DNA of 64,000 nt from Bacillota bacterium (lineage in GTDB: Bacteria; Bacillota; Clostridia; Lachnospirales; Lachnospiraceae). The DNA lies in NCBI GenBank assembly GCA_023391695.1, contig JAEWAK010000001.1, positions 66,272 through 130,271 on the forward strand. The letters run 5' to 3'. Position numbers and translations under genes: made by a program. The notes below the pieces were generated by a model that was not told where the DNA came from, made no database searches, and saw nothing but the letters and a program-made list of their open reading frames with translations. Shown in pieces: positions 8,059 through 16,811 of the stretch. Numbering within the stretch: the first letter of the stretch is position 1; the number at the start of each line of letters is the position of its first letter.

Positions 8059-9471
8059 ATGAGCAATAAACGATTAAGTTGTGTTTTGGGAATGGTATTA
8101 TGTGTAACGGTTTTACTTACTGCATGCAATGCGAAAGATCCGTCTGCGGGGGAAGCTACAGGAAGTTCGGATAACAGTAATGGTAAAGAAGTGGTAAGAG
8201 TTGTGGTTCCCGGTCTTAGTGAAGAAACAACAGTGGATCCAATATCCGGCATAAAATCATTAAGTATATCAGATTTTGAAGCTTTCCTGGAAGAAAAAAT
8301 TCCACAATATGATATACAACTAACGTCAATTCCCTGGGATGGATGGATTCAAAAAATGGAAGTGCTGGCTACATCCGGAGAAGTAGACGTAGGATTTTTT
8401 ACCAATCAGGAAGCAGTTCCAAATTGGTATATGGATTTGACAGAATACCTGAAAACAGATGAAAAAGTGAACTTTGATAATTTATCCGATATCTGGATGG
8501 ATCCGGCGGTTTATTATACAACCTATAAATCTTTTAACTATCCTGATGATACCGGTAAAGTGTATGGCTTACCAATGACAATCGGCTGCAATGGGATTAT
8601 TTATGATACCAAGCTTTTTAAGGAATGGGGTGTTAAAGAGCCGGATTTAAATATGAGTTTTAGCGATTTAGTCAGCTTGTCAGAGCAGACAACCGGCAAT
8701 AACCCGGTAACAGGAGAAGTAAATTATGGAGCTTACCTGATTCCGACCTGGACAGAATGGTATGCAGTCAGTTATGATGCAGTCAAATCATTAAAAAGTG
8801 AATCTATGAATATTAAAGATTATAACATCTCAGAATATGCCGAATATATAAAGAATTCAGAAGAAGTGCGCAATTATTTTAGTGATATTGCCCGGTTAGT
8901 AAACAGTGCACCAAATGGTATAGCAACATCATCCGGTGCGGAAAACTTTTTGACGGAGAACAATAATATTGCCATAAATTTTGATACCAATAATTTTGTG
9001 AAAAAATATATGGCATATGTATATGCAGGCGATAAAGAAGCTACAGACCGGTATAAAATGATACTTATTCCCAAAGGTGAAAGCGGAATGCAAGGCTTTC
9101 CGGAGTTTTTCAGATATTCTATTGTAAAAAGTTCAAAGAATCCGGATGCAGCGTGGGAAGTAATCAGGGAAATGACAACGAATAAAGATATCGTAGATTT
9201 TTACTTAAAAAATTATGCAAGTGATAAGCTCCCCTGTTTAAAAGATACGTCAGGAATGAGCCTTATGGATTATGAAATTAACAAAGAAAGATATGAATAT
9301 CAATCAAAAACCACATTCCTTACGGATGATTATTGGAACTGGAGAACACCTATCCAGACAGTAAATAATGATCTTATTACCAAATCATGTACGGTAGATG
9401 AAGCCGTTAATAATTTTTATAACGGTGTAACGAAATGGGTTACCGATTTACAGGCACAATTAAAAAATTAA
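8059..9471 (+). CDS. ABC transporter sugar-binding lipoprotein (extracellular family 1)
   Basis: The 470-residue precursor has a lipoprotein signal: positively charged start, hydrophobic core and lipobox LTAC ending at Cys23, followed by a Ser/Gly/Asn-rich linker. The mature part resembles family 1 solute-binding proteins, with the WDGWIQKMEVLATSGEVD motif and a YGLPMTIGCNGIIYD hinge segment. It delivers a carbohydrate to the permeases encoded immediately downstream. GGAGG precedes the ATG. No ATPase gene is in the locus; importers of this type commonly share a MsmK/UgpC-type ATPase encoded elsewhere. Confidence 0.9.
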   Translation: MSNKRLSCVLGMVLCVTVLLTACNAKDPSAGEATGSSDNSNGKEVVRVVVPGLSEETTVDPISGIKSLSISDFEAFLEEKIPQYDIQLTSIPWDGWIQKMEVLATSGEVDVGFFTNQEAVPNWYMDLTEYLKTDEKVNFDNLSDIWMDPAVYYTTYKSFNYPDDTGKVYGLPMTIGCNGIIYDTKLFKEWGVKEPDLNMSFSDLVSLSEQTTGNNPVTGEVNYGAYLIPTWTEWYAVSYDAVKSLKSESMNIKDYNISEYAEYIKNSEEVRNYFSDIARLVNSAPNGIATSSGAENFLTENNNIAINFDTNNFVKKYMAYVYAGDKEATDRYKMILIPKGESGMQGFPEFFRYSIVKSSKNPDAAWEVIREMTTNKDIVDFYLKNYASDKLPCLKDTSGMSLMDYEINKERYEYQSKTTFLTDDYWNWRTPIQTVNNDLITKSCTVDEAVNNFYNGVTKWVTDLQAQLKN

Positions 9472-9484
9472 CAGGCCAAAACAG

Positions 9485-9508
9485 GTGGGTGCTGAAAGAT
9501 GCACCCAC
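9485..9508 (+). promoter_or_regulatory. intercistronic hairpin between binding protein and permease genes
   Basis: A perfect 8-bp stem (GTGGGTGC/GCACCCAC, 8-nt loop) lies 13 bases after the binding-protein stop, with no T run. Such hairpins commonly protect the upstream mRNA and lower permease expression relative to the binding protein. Confidence 0.6.
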
Positions 9509-9522
9509 TAAAAGGGGATATT

Positions 9523-10446
9523 ATGAACAAAATTAAAATCAGAAATCATTTTAGTTGGTATATGCTATTATTTATACCCTTATTAGGTACAATTATTTTT
9601 AATATTTATCCGTTAATTCAAACCATAATTTCAAGTTTTCAAAATGTAAAAGGCAGTTTTATTGGGCCGGTAAATTATAAAATTATGTTTGGGAGCAGTG
9701 AATTCCAGAAATCGATGATTAACACACTTTATATGGCAGTCTTGGGAGTTGCTTTTAACGTGCCGATTGCGTTTATTATTGCCAGTATGCTTAATAGTAT
9801 TACCAAATTAAGAAATATTTATAAAGTTATATTCCTGCTTCCTATGATTATGTCAATGGTAACAGTTGCAACCATGTTTAAGTACCTGATGATGCCGGAT
9901 GAAACAGGCTTATTTAATTTTATTTTGGGTAAATTAGGGATGGAGCCGAAATTATGGCTGAACAGTGTTAAAAGTTCCAGAGAATCATTAGTTTTTATCG
10001 CTATCTGGAAAGGTATCGGTTATAATATCATTTTATTTTTTGCCGGTATGCAGAGTATTTCAAAAAATCTTTATGAGGCCGCAGAAATTGATGGGGCAAA
10101 TGAGTGGCATAAGTGGAGATATGTTACAATACCGAGTGCTAAAAACACTTTTTCATTTGTATTAGTTACTTCCTGTATTGCCGCCTTAAAAAGATTTACG
10201 GAAGCTTATGCGATTGGAGCCGAAGCAGGAAATCCGGCAGGTTCATTGGAAACAATTATGTTATATATTTATCGGAATTCATTTTCTACCTTAAATTATA
10301 AAGATGAAGGACTTGCTTCGGCAGCTTCTATTATTCTGTTTTTAATTATACTGGCTGCAACTGGTGTTAACTATTCCTTAACAAATAAAAAAGATGATGG
10401 TTATGGGAAAAGTAAGAAAAGAAGAAAGGCAGGGATTGAAGCATGA
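9523..10446 (+). CDS. ABC sugar transporter permease (UgpA/MalF-like)
   Basis: About 307 residues with six hydrophobic segments and the cytoplasmic EAA loop (NLYEAAEIDGANEWHKWRYV, then TIP), which docks the ATPase. I chose ATG 9523 because AAAGGGG lies just upstream; an in-frame ATG at 9499 lies within the intercistronic hairpin and lacks a ribosome binding site. The last codons overlap the next gene by ATGA, indicating translational coupling with the second permease. It belongs to the carbohydrate uptake transporter 1 group. Confidence 0.9.
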   Translation: MNKIKIRNHFSWYMLLFIPLLGTIIFNIYPLIQTIISSFQNVKGSFIGPVNYKIMFGSSEFQKSMINTLYMAVLGVAFNVPIAFIIASMLNSITKLRNIYKVIFLLPMIMSMVTVATMFKYLMMPDETGLFNFILGKLGMEPKLWLNSVKSSRESLVFIAIWKGIGYNIILFFAGMQSISKNLYEAAEIDGANEWHKWRYVTIPSAKNTFSFVLVTSCIAALKRFTEAYAIGAEAGNPAGSLETIMLYIYRNSFSTLNYKDEGLASAASIILFLIILAATGVNYSLTNKKDDGYGKSKKRRKAGIEA

Positions 10447-11282
10447 AAAGAAAATTAAGTCTCTCTAATGTTATTTATTATACTATGCTTTCTATACTTG
10501 CTTTGGTAATTTTAATACCCATGATATGGCTGGTATCTTCCAGTTTTGATTATGTTAAATCTTATTCCCTGCGGTATCCACCGTCACTGTTCCCTAAAAA
10601 TTTTAGTTTTTTCAATTATGAAATGGCAGTCAAAAATATACCGATTTTAAAATATCTGTCAAATACTATTATAATAGCAGTACTTAGTTCCCTGTTAAAT
10701 GTTATAATAGCAACATTAACAGGATTTTGTCTTTCAAAGGGTAAATTCCCGGGAAAAACAATACTTTTGTTTCTGATTTTGACAAATATGATGATACCTT
10801 TTGAAACCAAATTAATGCCGGTCTATCAGATTATTAAAACGGTTGGCCTTTCCAATTCATTAATCGGGGTGGTATTACCCAGTGTTATGACAAATGCCAT
10901 GTATATCTTTTTTGTAAAAACTTTTTGTGATGATTTACCTTATGATCTATATGAGGCAGGAGTCATTGATGGTGCAGGTAAACTACGGATTTTCTCAAAA
11001 ATTTATTTTCCTTTGCTTCAACCAATTATAGCGACAATTGTGGTTCTCGATGTAATAAATATTTGGAATGATTTATTATGGCCCATGATTGTTTTAAACA
11101 GGGCGGATAAATATACTGTACAAATAGGACTGGTTATTTACAATTCCGGCAGTAATGGTACGACGCATGCCGGTACAGCGGTTGCGGTGTCCATGTTAAG
11201 TGTTATACCATTAGCAATTATATTTATATTTATGCAGAGATATATCGTTCAAAGTATAGCTTTTTCCGGGGTAAAAGAATAA
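10443..11282 (+). CDS. ABC sugar transporter permease (UgpE/MalG-like)
   Basis: A 279-residue membrane protein, the second half of the transmembrane channel. It has about six transmembrane segments and an EAA loop (DLYEAGVIDGAGKLRIFSKI, then YFP). It ends in SIAFSGVKE, the usual carboxyl end of this permease class (GxxKE). It starts at the ATGA overlap with the preceding permease and ends nine bases before the promoter of the regulator gene. Substrate specificity cannot be read from the permease itself. Confidence 0.9.
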   Translation: MKRKLSLSNVIYYTMLSILALVILIPMIWLVSSSFDYVKSYSLRYPPSLFPKNFSFFNYEMAVKNIPILKYLSNTIIIAVLSSLLNVIIATLTGFCLSKGKFPGKTILLFLILTNMMIPFETKLMPVYQIIKTVGLSNSLIGVVLPSVMTNAMYIFFVKTFCDDLPYDLYEAGVIDGAGKLRIFSKIYFPLLQPIIATIVVLDVINIWNDLLWPMIVLNRADKYTVQIGLVIYNSGSNGTTHAGTAVAVSMLSVIPLAIIFIFMQRYIVQSIAFSGVKE

Positions 11283-11290
11283 AGTTAGCT

Positions 11291-11319
11291 TTGCCATTAT
11301 AAGGTTTATATGTTATAAT
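11291..11319 (+). promoter_or_regulatory. promoter of the GntR regulator gene
   Basis: TTGCCA (11291-11296), a 17-bp spacer and TATAAT (11314-11319), immediately after the permease stop codon. No ACGT-N3-ACGT operator is seen here, so simple autorepression through that site is not supported. Confidence 0.6.
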
Positions 11320-11366
11320 CTCATATAAAATGAAAGTATTATATGAAAAGAGGGGATTATTGTAAC

Positions 11367-12050
11367 ATGCAGAATGTAAAGCTAATAGGACAGGATACAG
11401 TTGTTAATCAAATTATTGATACGATAAAAAATATGATTATCAAAGGCGAATATAAAGCCGGTTCAAAATTGCCAAATGAATACGAATTGATTGAGATGTT
11501 GAATGTCAGCAGAACTTCCTTGCGTGAAGCAATGAAAGTCTTATCAGCTATAGGCATTATAGAAATCAGACGCGGTGATGGAACTTATGTATGTTCTCAA
11601 ATGAATCCCTCCGTATTTGATGATTTAGTATACGGTATGATCTTTGATTTATCTTCCAGTGAGGAGTTATTGGAGCTTAGAAAGATTTTAGATGAGGCTA
11701 CATTAAGAGGAGCTGTTGAAAAAGCAACAGAGGAAGAAATTAAGAAATTAGAAGAAAATATAAGCTTGCAAACAAAAGCGGTTCAAGAGGGATTTTTTGA
11801 AAAAGCCCAGGAATACGACTTGGAATTCCATAATATATTAATTGAATGCAGTAAGAACGTATTTTTCATAAGAATTTTAAAGGGAGTTTATTCGTTATTT
11901 GCGCAATCGATCAGAGAAACTGTATATACACAGGAAAATGTTGGACCAGAAGGGCATGTTCAAATGGTTAATTGTATTAAAAATAAGGATTATTCTGTAA
12001 TAAGTACTATTATTGAAGATTCATTATCAGCATGGAAAAACAAAATTTAA
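11367..12050 (+). CDS. GntR-family transcriptional regulator, FadR/FCD subgroup
   Basis: About 227 residues. The N-terminal winged helix-turn-helix (residues ~8-75) shows the GntR pattern: IKGEYKAGSKLPNEYELIE, then VSRTSLREAMKVLSAIGIIE and RRGDGTYV. The C-terminal all-helical FCD effector domain carries the metal/acid-binding residues around EYDLEFHNILI and the GHVQMVNCIKN histidine. FCD regulators usually sense small carboxylates or sugar acids. AGGGG lies 12 bases before the ATG at 11367; ATG 11343 is in frame but has no ribosome binding site. The three GTNNNAC palindromes at 6023, 6729 and 12102 fit the FadR-type recognition sequence, so this protein is the likely repressor of the surrounding genes. 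Confidence 0.88.
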   Translation: MQNVKLIGQDTVVNQIIDTIKNMIIKGEYKAGSKLPNEYELIEMLNVSRTSLREAMKVLSAIGIIEIRRGDGTYVCSQMNPSVFDDLVYGMIFDLSSSEELLELRKILDEATLRGAVEKATEEEIKKLEENISLQTKAVQEGFFEKAQEYDLEFHNILIECSKNVFFIRILKGVYSLFAQSIRETVYTQENVGPEGHVQMVNCIKNKDYSVISTIIEDSLSAWKNKI

Positions 12051-12055
12051 AGATT

Positions 12056-12099
12056 AAAATAATTAAAAGGTCATTGGAAAATGACATTTTAATTATTTT
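12056..12099 (+). terminator. terminator of the GntR gene
   Basis: A 19-bp stem with one mismatch (12056-12074 with 12081-12099) around the six-base loop TGGAAA, ending in TTATTTT. It lies between the regulator and operator site 3, so the transketolase pair is probably transcribed from its own promoter. Confidence 0.65.
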
Positions 12100-12101
12100 A
12101 A

Positions 12102-12116
12102 ATACGTATGACGTAT
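12102..12116 (+). promoter_or_regulatory. GntR/FadR-type operator, site 3 (perfect palindrome)
   Basis: ATACGTATGACGTAT is a perfect inverted repeat, ATACGT-ATG-ACGTAT, lying 20 bases before the transketolase start. It is the best copy of the motif at 6023 and 6729. Confidence 0.7.
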
Positions 12117-12136
12117 GATGAATTGGAGGCAAAAAA

Positions 12137-12967
12137 ATGGAACATAGTAAAATAAAAGAATTAGAGCGAAGGGCAGCGGAATTAAGGAAAACTGCAATAA
12201 CCATGATATTTAAAGCACAATCCGGACATCCAGGGGGATCCCTTTCTGCAGCGGATATTTTAGCAGCTTTATATTTTGGGTTTATGAACATAAATCCGGC
12301 GTATCCTGAATGGGCAGACAGAGATCGCTTTGTTCTCTCAAAAGGGCATGTATGCCCGATTCTTTACTCTGCATTGCTGCACAAGGGTTATATGGATATG
12401 GGGCATGTGGATACGCTTCGTAAACAGGGTTCAATATTTCAAGGACATCCGGATATGAAACGTTGTCCGGGAATCGATATTTCCACGGGTTCTCTTGGGC
12501 AGGGATTTTCCTGTGCAGTGGGTATGGCCCTGGCTGGTAAAAGAGATAACAAAGAATATATCACATATACCTTATTAGGTGATGGTGAATGTAATGAAGG
12601 GCAGGTCTGGGAAGCGGCACAATCCGCATATAAATATGAATTAGATAATCTGATCGTATTTATTGATAATAATGGCTTACAAAATGATGGATTTACAAAT
12701 GACATCATGCCAACCGGAGATTTGAAAGACAAATTTGAAGCCTTTGGCTTTCAGACGGTAAGAATAAGTGGCCATAAAATGGATGAGATTGTACACGCCA
12801 TTGAATTTATGATATCGCAAAAGAACAAAAAACCGAAATGCATTGTATGTAATACGGTAAAGGGGAAAGGTGTGTCCTTTATGGAAAATGTACCGTCATG
12901 GCACGGAATAGCACCAAACCAGGAAGAGTATGCACAGGCATTAAAAGAATTAGGAGGTTTAGTATGA
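12137..12967 (+). CDS. transketolase, N-terminal (TPP pyrophosphate-binding) subunit
   Basis: A 276-residue split-transketolase subunit. The pyrophosphate-binding module shows SGHPGGSLSAADILAALYF near residue 29, LSKGHVCPILYSAL, GSLGQG and the thiamine-diphosphate/Mg2+ motif GDGECNEGQVWEA near residue 150, ending with HGIAPN. Together with the next gene it rebuilds a full transketolase, which moves two-carbon ketol units between sugars. Split forms are common in archaea and Firmicutes, and in sugar-specific pathways such as apiose degradation. The pair lies behind its own operator, which suggests a dedicated catabolic transketolase rather than the housekeeping enzyme. Confidence 0.92.
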   Translation: MEHSKIKELERRAAELRKTAITMIFKAQSGHPGGSLSAADILAALYFGFMNINPAYPEWADRDRFVLSKGHVCPILYSALLHKGYMDMGHVDTLRKQGSIFQGHPDMKRCPGIDISTGSLGQGFSCAVGMALAGKRDNKEYITYTLLGDGECNEGQVWEAAQSAYKYELDNLIVFIDNNGLQNDGFTNDIMPTGDLKDKFEAFGFQTVRISGHKMDEIVHAIEFMISQKNKKPKCIVCNTVKGKGVSFMENVPSWHGIAPNQEEYAQALKELGGLV

Positions 12968-13893
12968 GCGGCAGGGCAACAAGAGAAGCACTTGGAGATG
13001 AAATTTTAGAATTAGGGTTAAAAAATAAAAGTATTTATGTAGTGGATTGTGATGTCGGAAAGTCATGTAAAACACTGGAGTTTGCCAAAAAACTGCCGGA
13101 ACAGCATGTGAACGTAGGAATTTCTGAACAAAATGCTGTGGGTTTAGCAGCCGGGCTTGCAACAACCGGAAAAATTCCATATGTAGTTACCTATGCAGCA
13201 TTTGGAAGCATGCGAGCTTCCGAACAAATCCGCCAGGAAGTGTGTTATCCCAAACTGAATGTTAAATTTTTATGCTCCCATGGAGGGTTAACACCGGCAA
13301 ATGACGGAGCATCCCACCAGTGCATTGAAGATATGGGCGTTTTAAGAACAATTCCCAATATGACAGTTCTAATGCCGGCAGATTATAATTCAGCCAGAAA
13401 GCTTATTGCGAAATCTGCTGATTATGACGGTCCTGTATATATTCGTTTTACCAGGGATGCAGTAGAAAACCTGTATGGCGAAGAAGAGGAGTTTGAAATT
13501 GGAAAAGCTCATTTAATCCAGGATGGGCATGAGGTAACTATTATTGCAAACGGGGATACGGTAGCGATTGCAAAATATGCAGCTGAAAAACTGGGAGCGG
13601 AAGGAATTAGTGTACAGTTATTAGATATGCATACAATTAAGCCCTTAGATGAAACAGCAGTTAGAAAAGCAATTGAAACTACAGGTAAAATAATAACCGT
13701 GGAAGATCATAACATCTTAAATGGCCTTGGTTCTGCGGTATGTGAGATCGTGGCAGAAGCCGGAAAAGGTTTAGTACAAAGAATTGGTGTAAAAGATACG
13801 TTTGGTGAATCAGCACCTTATTCTGAATTACTTAAAATGAATGGGATTACCAGTGACGCTATTTATACCTTGGCTAAAGAAATGTGCAGATAA
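12964..13893 (+). CDS. transketolase, C-terminal (pyrimidine-binding) subunit
   Basis: 309 residues carrying the pyrimidine-binding and C-terminal domains. The catalytic glutamate that activates thiamine diphosphate is in VNVGISEQNAVGLAAGLA near residue 52, and HGGLTPANDGASHQ and TVEDHNILNGLGSAV are typical. The ATG at 12964 overlaps the preceding stop (ATGA) and has AGGAGG upstream; a longer in-frame reading from 12898 lies inside the first subunit gene and is rejected. It forms the heteromeric enzyme with the preceding gene product. Confidence 0.92.
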   Translation: MSGRATREALGDEILELGLKNKSIYVVDCDVGKSCKTLEFAKKLPEQHVNVGISEQNAVGLAAGLATTGKIPYVVTYAAFGSMRASEQIRQEVCYPKLNVKFLCSHGGLTPANDGASHQCIEDMGVLRTIPNMTVLMPADYNSARKLIAKSADYDGPVYIRFTRDAVENLYGEEEEFEIGKAHLIQDGHEVTIIANGDTVAIAKYAAEKLGAEGISVQLLDMHTIKPLDETAVRKAIETTGKIITVEDHNILNGLGSAVCEIVAEAGKGLVQRIGVKDTFGESAPYSELLKMNGITSDAIYTLAKEMCR

Positions 13894-14000
13894 AGCGGAA
13901 AAGTAAAGATATTCCTTTTGATAAGAAGAATCACTTTAAGTTAGTTCATTCCATAACATTTGAATAAGATTTTTTATAAATTTGCAAGGGAGAGATAAAC

Positions 14001-14966
14001 ATGAAAATTGTTGTACTTGATGGTTATACAGAAAATCCTGGAGATTTAAGCTGGAGTCCGCTGGAAGAACTCGGAGAATTGACGGTCTATGATAGAACAC
14101 CTGTAGGGGATACGAAAGAAATAATAAGTAGAATTGCCGACTCAGAGATAGTCCTTACGAATAAAACTCCGATTTCAAAAGAAGTAATTGATGCTTGTAT
14201 TTCCATAAAATATATTGGAGTACTTGCTACGGGTTATAATGTTATTGATTTCACTTATGCTAGAACAAAAAACATTCCGGTTGTAAATATTCCTTCTTAC
14301 GGTACTGCTGCTGTAGGCCAGTTTGCAATTGCAATGCTTCTGGAAATTTGCCATCATGCAGGGCATCATAGTAATGCTGTCCATGACGGAAGATGGACTG
14401 ATAATTTGGATTGGTGTTTTTGGGATTATCCGTTAATAGAACTGGCCGGTAAAGTAATAGGAATAATAGGATATGGAAGGATTGGTCAAACAACAGGAAG
14501 AATTGCACAGGCGTTGGGAATGAAAGTTTTAGCATTAGATACAAATAAAAATCCGGACTTAGTCAGTGAAACTTGTCAATATGTTGAATTAGATGAGCTT
14601 CTTAAAGAGTCGGATGTTATTTCACTGCATTGCCCGCTGTTCTCAGAAACAGAGGGGATAATTAATAAAGTAAGTATCAATAAAATGAAAGATGGAGTAA
14701 TTATTTTAAATAATAGCAGAGGTCCTTTAATAGTCGAAGAAGATTTGAGTGAAGCGCTTAACAGCGGTAAAGTATATGCAGCCGGATTAGATGTAGTATC
14801 TACGGAACCGATCAAACCGGAAAATCCCCTGTTAACGGCAAAAAACTGTATCATTACACCGCATATATCCTGGGCTTCGAAAGAAAGCCGCCAAAGAATT
14901 ATGAACATGGCCGCTGAGAATATAATTGCGTTTATAAATGGCAATCCAATCAATGTTCAAAATTAA
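14001..14966 (+). CDS. D-2-hydroxyacid dehydrogenase (glycerate dehydrogenase/hydroxypyruvate reductase-like)
   Basis: 321 residues of the D-isomer-specific 2-hydroxyacid dehydrogenase family. The NAD-binding motif is VIGIIGYGRIGQTTGRIAQA near residue 152. The catalytic Arg lies in NNSRGPLI near residue 238, the Glu in TEPIKPENPL and the His in TPHISWAS near residue 293. These enzymes interconvert 2-keto acids such as hydroxypyruvate and D-hydroxy acids. Hydroxypyruvate is also a ketol donor for transketolase, encoded just upstream, so a shared C2/C3 hydroxy-acid pathway is plausible but unproven. It starts 107 bases after the transketolase gene, behind AAGGGAGAG. Confidence 0.88.
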   Translation: MKIVVLDGYTENPGDLSWSPLEELGELTVYDRTPVGDTKEIISRIADSEIVLTNKTPISKEVIDACISIKYIGVLATGYNVIDFTYARTKNIPVVNIPSYGTAAVGQFAIAMLLEICHHAGHHSNAVHDGRWTDNLDWCFWDYPLIELAGKVIGIIGYGRIGQTTGRIAQALGMKVLALDTNKNPDLVSETCQYVELDELLKESDVISLHCPLFSETEGIINKVSINKMKDGVIILNNSRGPLIVEEDLSEALNSGKVYAAGLDVVSTEPIKPENPLLTAKNCIITPHISWASKESRQRIMNMAAENIIAFINGNPINVQN

Positions 14967-15042
14967 ATAGGTCGTGAGCCTGCAGTAAATTAAAATTATT
15001 TACATCCGCTTTGATTCAGGATATGAATTATGCTTTTCAATA

Positions 15043-15240
15043 ATTCACACTAACGCCCATGCCTTCCCGGCATAAATTGCGAAGAATAGCCGCTTTTGCT
15101 ATTCTTCTAATGGCTCGCATGTTTTTCGCGAGACTATTCACACTAGCACCCATGTATATCGCAAGCTGGCTTGAGATACTGCCCAAATAAGAAGTGTGAA
15201 ATTGTTTTTTAATTTCACACTAGCAACATTGATACATATA
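15043..15240 (+). repeat. three-copy motif each followed by a small palindrome
   Basis: ATTCACACTAACGCCCATG (15043-15061), ATTCACACTAGCACCCATG (15136-15154) and TTTCACACTAGCAACATTG (15213-15231) are near-identical. Hairpins lie between them: ATGCC/GGCAT at 15059-15073, GAAGAATAGC/GCTATTCTTC at 15081-15107, CTCGC/GCGAG at 15114-15132, and an 11-bp perfect stem at 15193-15221. No reading frame explains the segment. This covers the first half of the gene-free stretch 14967-15508. Confidence 0.55.
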
Positions 15241-15268
15241 TTGGTATAAGGAAATATTCTTTTTATGG

Positions 15269-15452
15269 ATGCCACCCGGTGAGGATTGTACGCTTTCGTC
15301 TGCTTGACAGCGGTTATTTACCTGAGCAGTATTTGGAAAGCCCTGGCACGTAATCTGGACATATCCTTTAATTGATGTATGGAATTAACTGCAGACGCAG
15401 GTAATCAATTGGAGCTTTTGCTCCCAATATTGTTGGGATGTGGCATTTTTTT
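15269..15452 (+). ncRNA. candidate structured leader or small RNA
   Basis: ATGCCAC (15269-15275) can pair with GTGGCAT (15440-15446), which runs directly into seven T's ending at 15452. Inside, CGTCTGC (15297-15303) pairs with GCAGACG (15391-15397), and local hairpins occur at 15411-15424 (GGAGC/GCTCC) and 15423-15437 (CCCAA/TTGGG). The layout of a closed, branched RNA followed by a U tract resembles a small RNA or a riboswitch with a terminator, 56 bases before the glycosyltransferase start. I do not recognise a known class. Confidence 0.35.
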
Positions 15453-15508
15453 GATATGCAAGATTTCATACTGACTTTAAACTGCAAATAGCAAAGAGGT
15501 GATGTGAA

Positions 15509-16519
15509 ATGTATAAGATTCTGATGTGTGTATTTAGTCCCCAGGTATATAATGAAATACACCATGGTTTTTTGGAGGCAGGGTGTGAAGTTAAAGATGT
15601 ATTCATAGGAGGAGATTATATCAATAAATTTGATTCTCTTGAGAAAGTACTGACAGATGCAATTGAGGAATTCAAACCGGATTTTGTATATTCCTATGGT
15701 TGGTGGAAGGATATTATTGATATAAATGAATTTTATGATGTCATTAAGAAAAAAGGTATTTTCAACGTATGGTGGTCTGCAGATGACCCTACCTGCTGCG
15801 GTCAGGTTTCCCTGCCTGCCGCAAAAAGGGCGGACCTGGTTTTTACCCCGGTAGATTATCTGATTCCGGAGTATGAAAAATTTGGTATTAAGGCTTTTTT
15901 ACAGCCCAATGCCTGCTCGCCCCATCATGTAAAAGTATCGCCGAAACCCGAGTACCGGAATGATCTGGCATTGGTAGCAAGTAATTATGCAATGAGGCAC
16001 GTTGATGAAGAAACAAAGAATAGCATACTTTACAAATTCAGGGTTGATGGCATCTATCAAATCGTGAAACCTCTGGTGGATGCGGAGAAGGACTTGAAGG
16101 TGTATGGAAGATGGTGGAATGAAATTGACAGGGCATATATACTTCCGAGTGCATTTTACGGCGGTGTATTGCCGACAGAGGAAGTCGCTCATGTATACTC
16201 GTCTTCCAAGATTGCGCTGGGAATCCAGCAGGTTGCTACTTCAAAAACCTATGTATCTACAAGAACTTATGAAGTGCTTGGAAGTGGAGCATTCCATCTT
16301 ACCCAATACTCACAGGGTGTAGAGAATTACTTTAAAAAAGGTGTACACCTTGACTGGTCTCACTCGGCAGAGGAGACTCTGGAACTTGTAGATTTTTACC
16401 TGGCACATGATGATATAAGAGAAAAGATCGCACTGAACGGCCAAAGGGAAGTTGATGAGAAGCACAGACTTATCCATAGGGCAAAAACTGTGCTGGACAC
16501 AGTTGCAAGCTATATTTAA
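15509..16519 (+). CDS. CgeB-like spore-associated glycosyltransferase
   Basis: A 336-residue protein of the CgeB/DUF3880 plus glycosyltransferase-1-like arrangement. The N-terminal half has the GWWKDIIDINEFY and NVWWSADDPTCC segments typical of the DUF3880 half. The C-terminal half carries RTYEVLGSGAFHLTQYSQGV and the YFKKGVHL region that form the nucleotide-sugar site of GT-B enzymes. CgeB proteins in Bacillus act on the spore surface, and many clostridial relatives are of unknown acceptor. AGAGGTG precedes the ATG. It stands alone, downstream of the repeat and candidate-RNA region. The fold assignment is firm; a spore role is inference. Confidence 0.75.
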   Translation: MYKILMCVFSPQVYNEIHHGFLEAGCEVKDVFIGGDYINKFDSLEKVLTDAIEEFKPDFVYSYGWWKDIIDINEFYDVIKKKGIFNVWWSADDPTCCGQVSLPAAKRADLVFTPVDYLIPEYEKFGIKAFLQPNACSPHHVKVSPKPEYRNDLALVASNYAMRHVDEETKNSILYKFRVDGIYQIVKPLVDAEKDLKVYGRWWNEIDRAYILPSAFYGGVLPTEEVAHVYSSSKIALGIQQVATSKTYVSTRTYEVLGSGAFHLTQYSQGVENYFKKGVHLDWSHSAEETLELVDFYLAHDDIREKIALNGQREVDEKHRLIHRAKTVLDTVASYI

Positions 16520-16811
16520 GGAATGGAAAATGCAAAGGAATTGGCATAGTTGGCCGATTGATTTTATAAGAGACTGTAGAAGTTACTTAGAATTAAAAAG
16601 TAAACGATCTGCAGTCTCGCGCTGTCTGTAATGCTTTTTCATCCTTTCAACAATCGCCAATTCTTCCGGTTACTTTTAAACCGCTGATCTTATTATCGGT
16701 TTCCGTATTCAATACCGCATTCAATATTCAGTTTTCGCCCTGGTTAAAAATCATTTTTATCATCATACACCTCTTTTTAAAAGCAAGCTTTGCCCGGCTT
16801 CCGCTGCTTCG

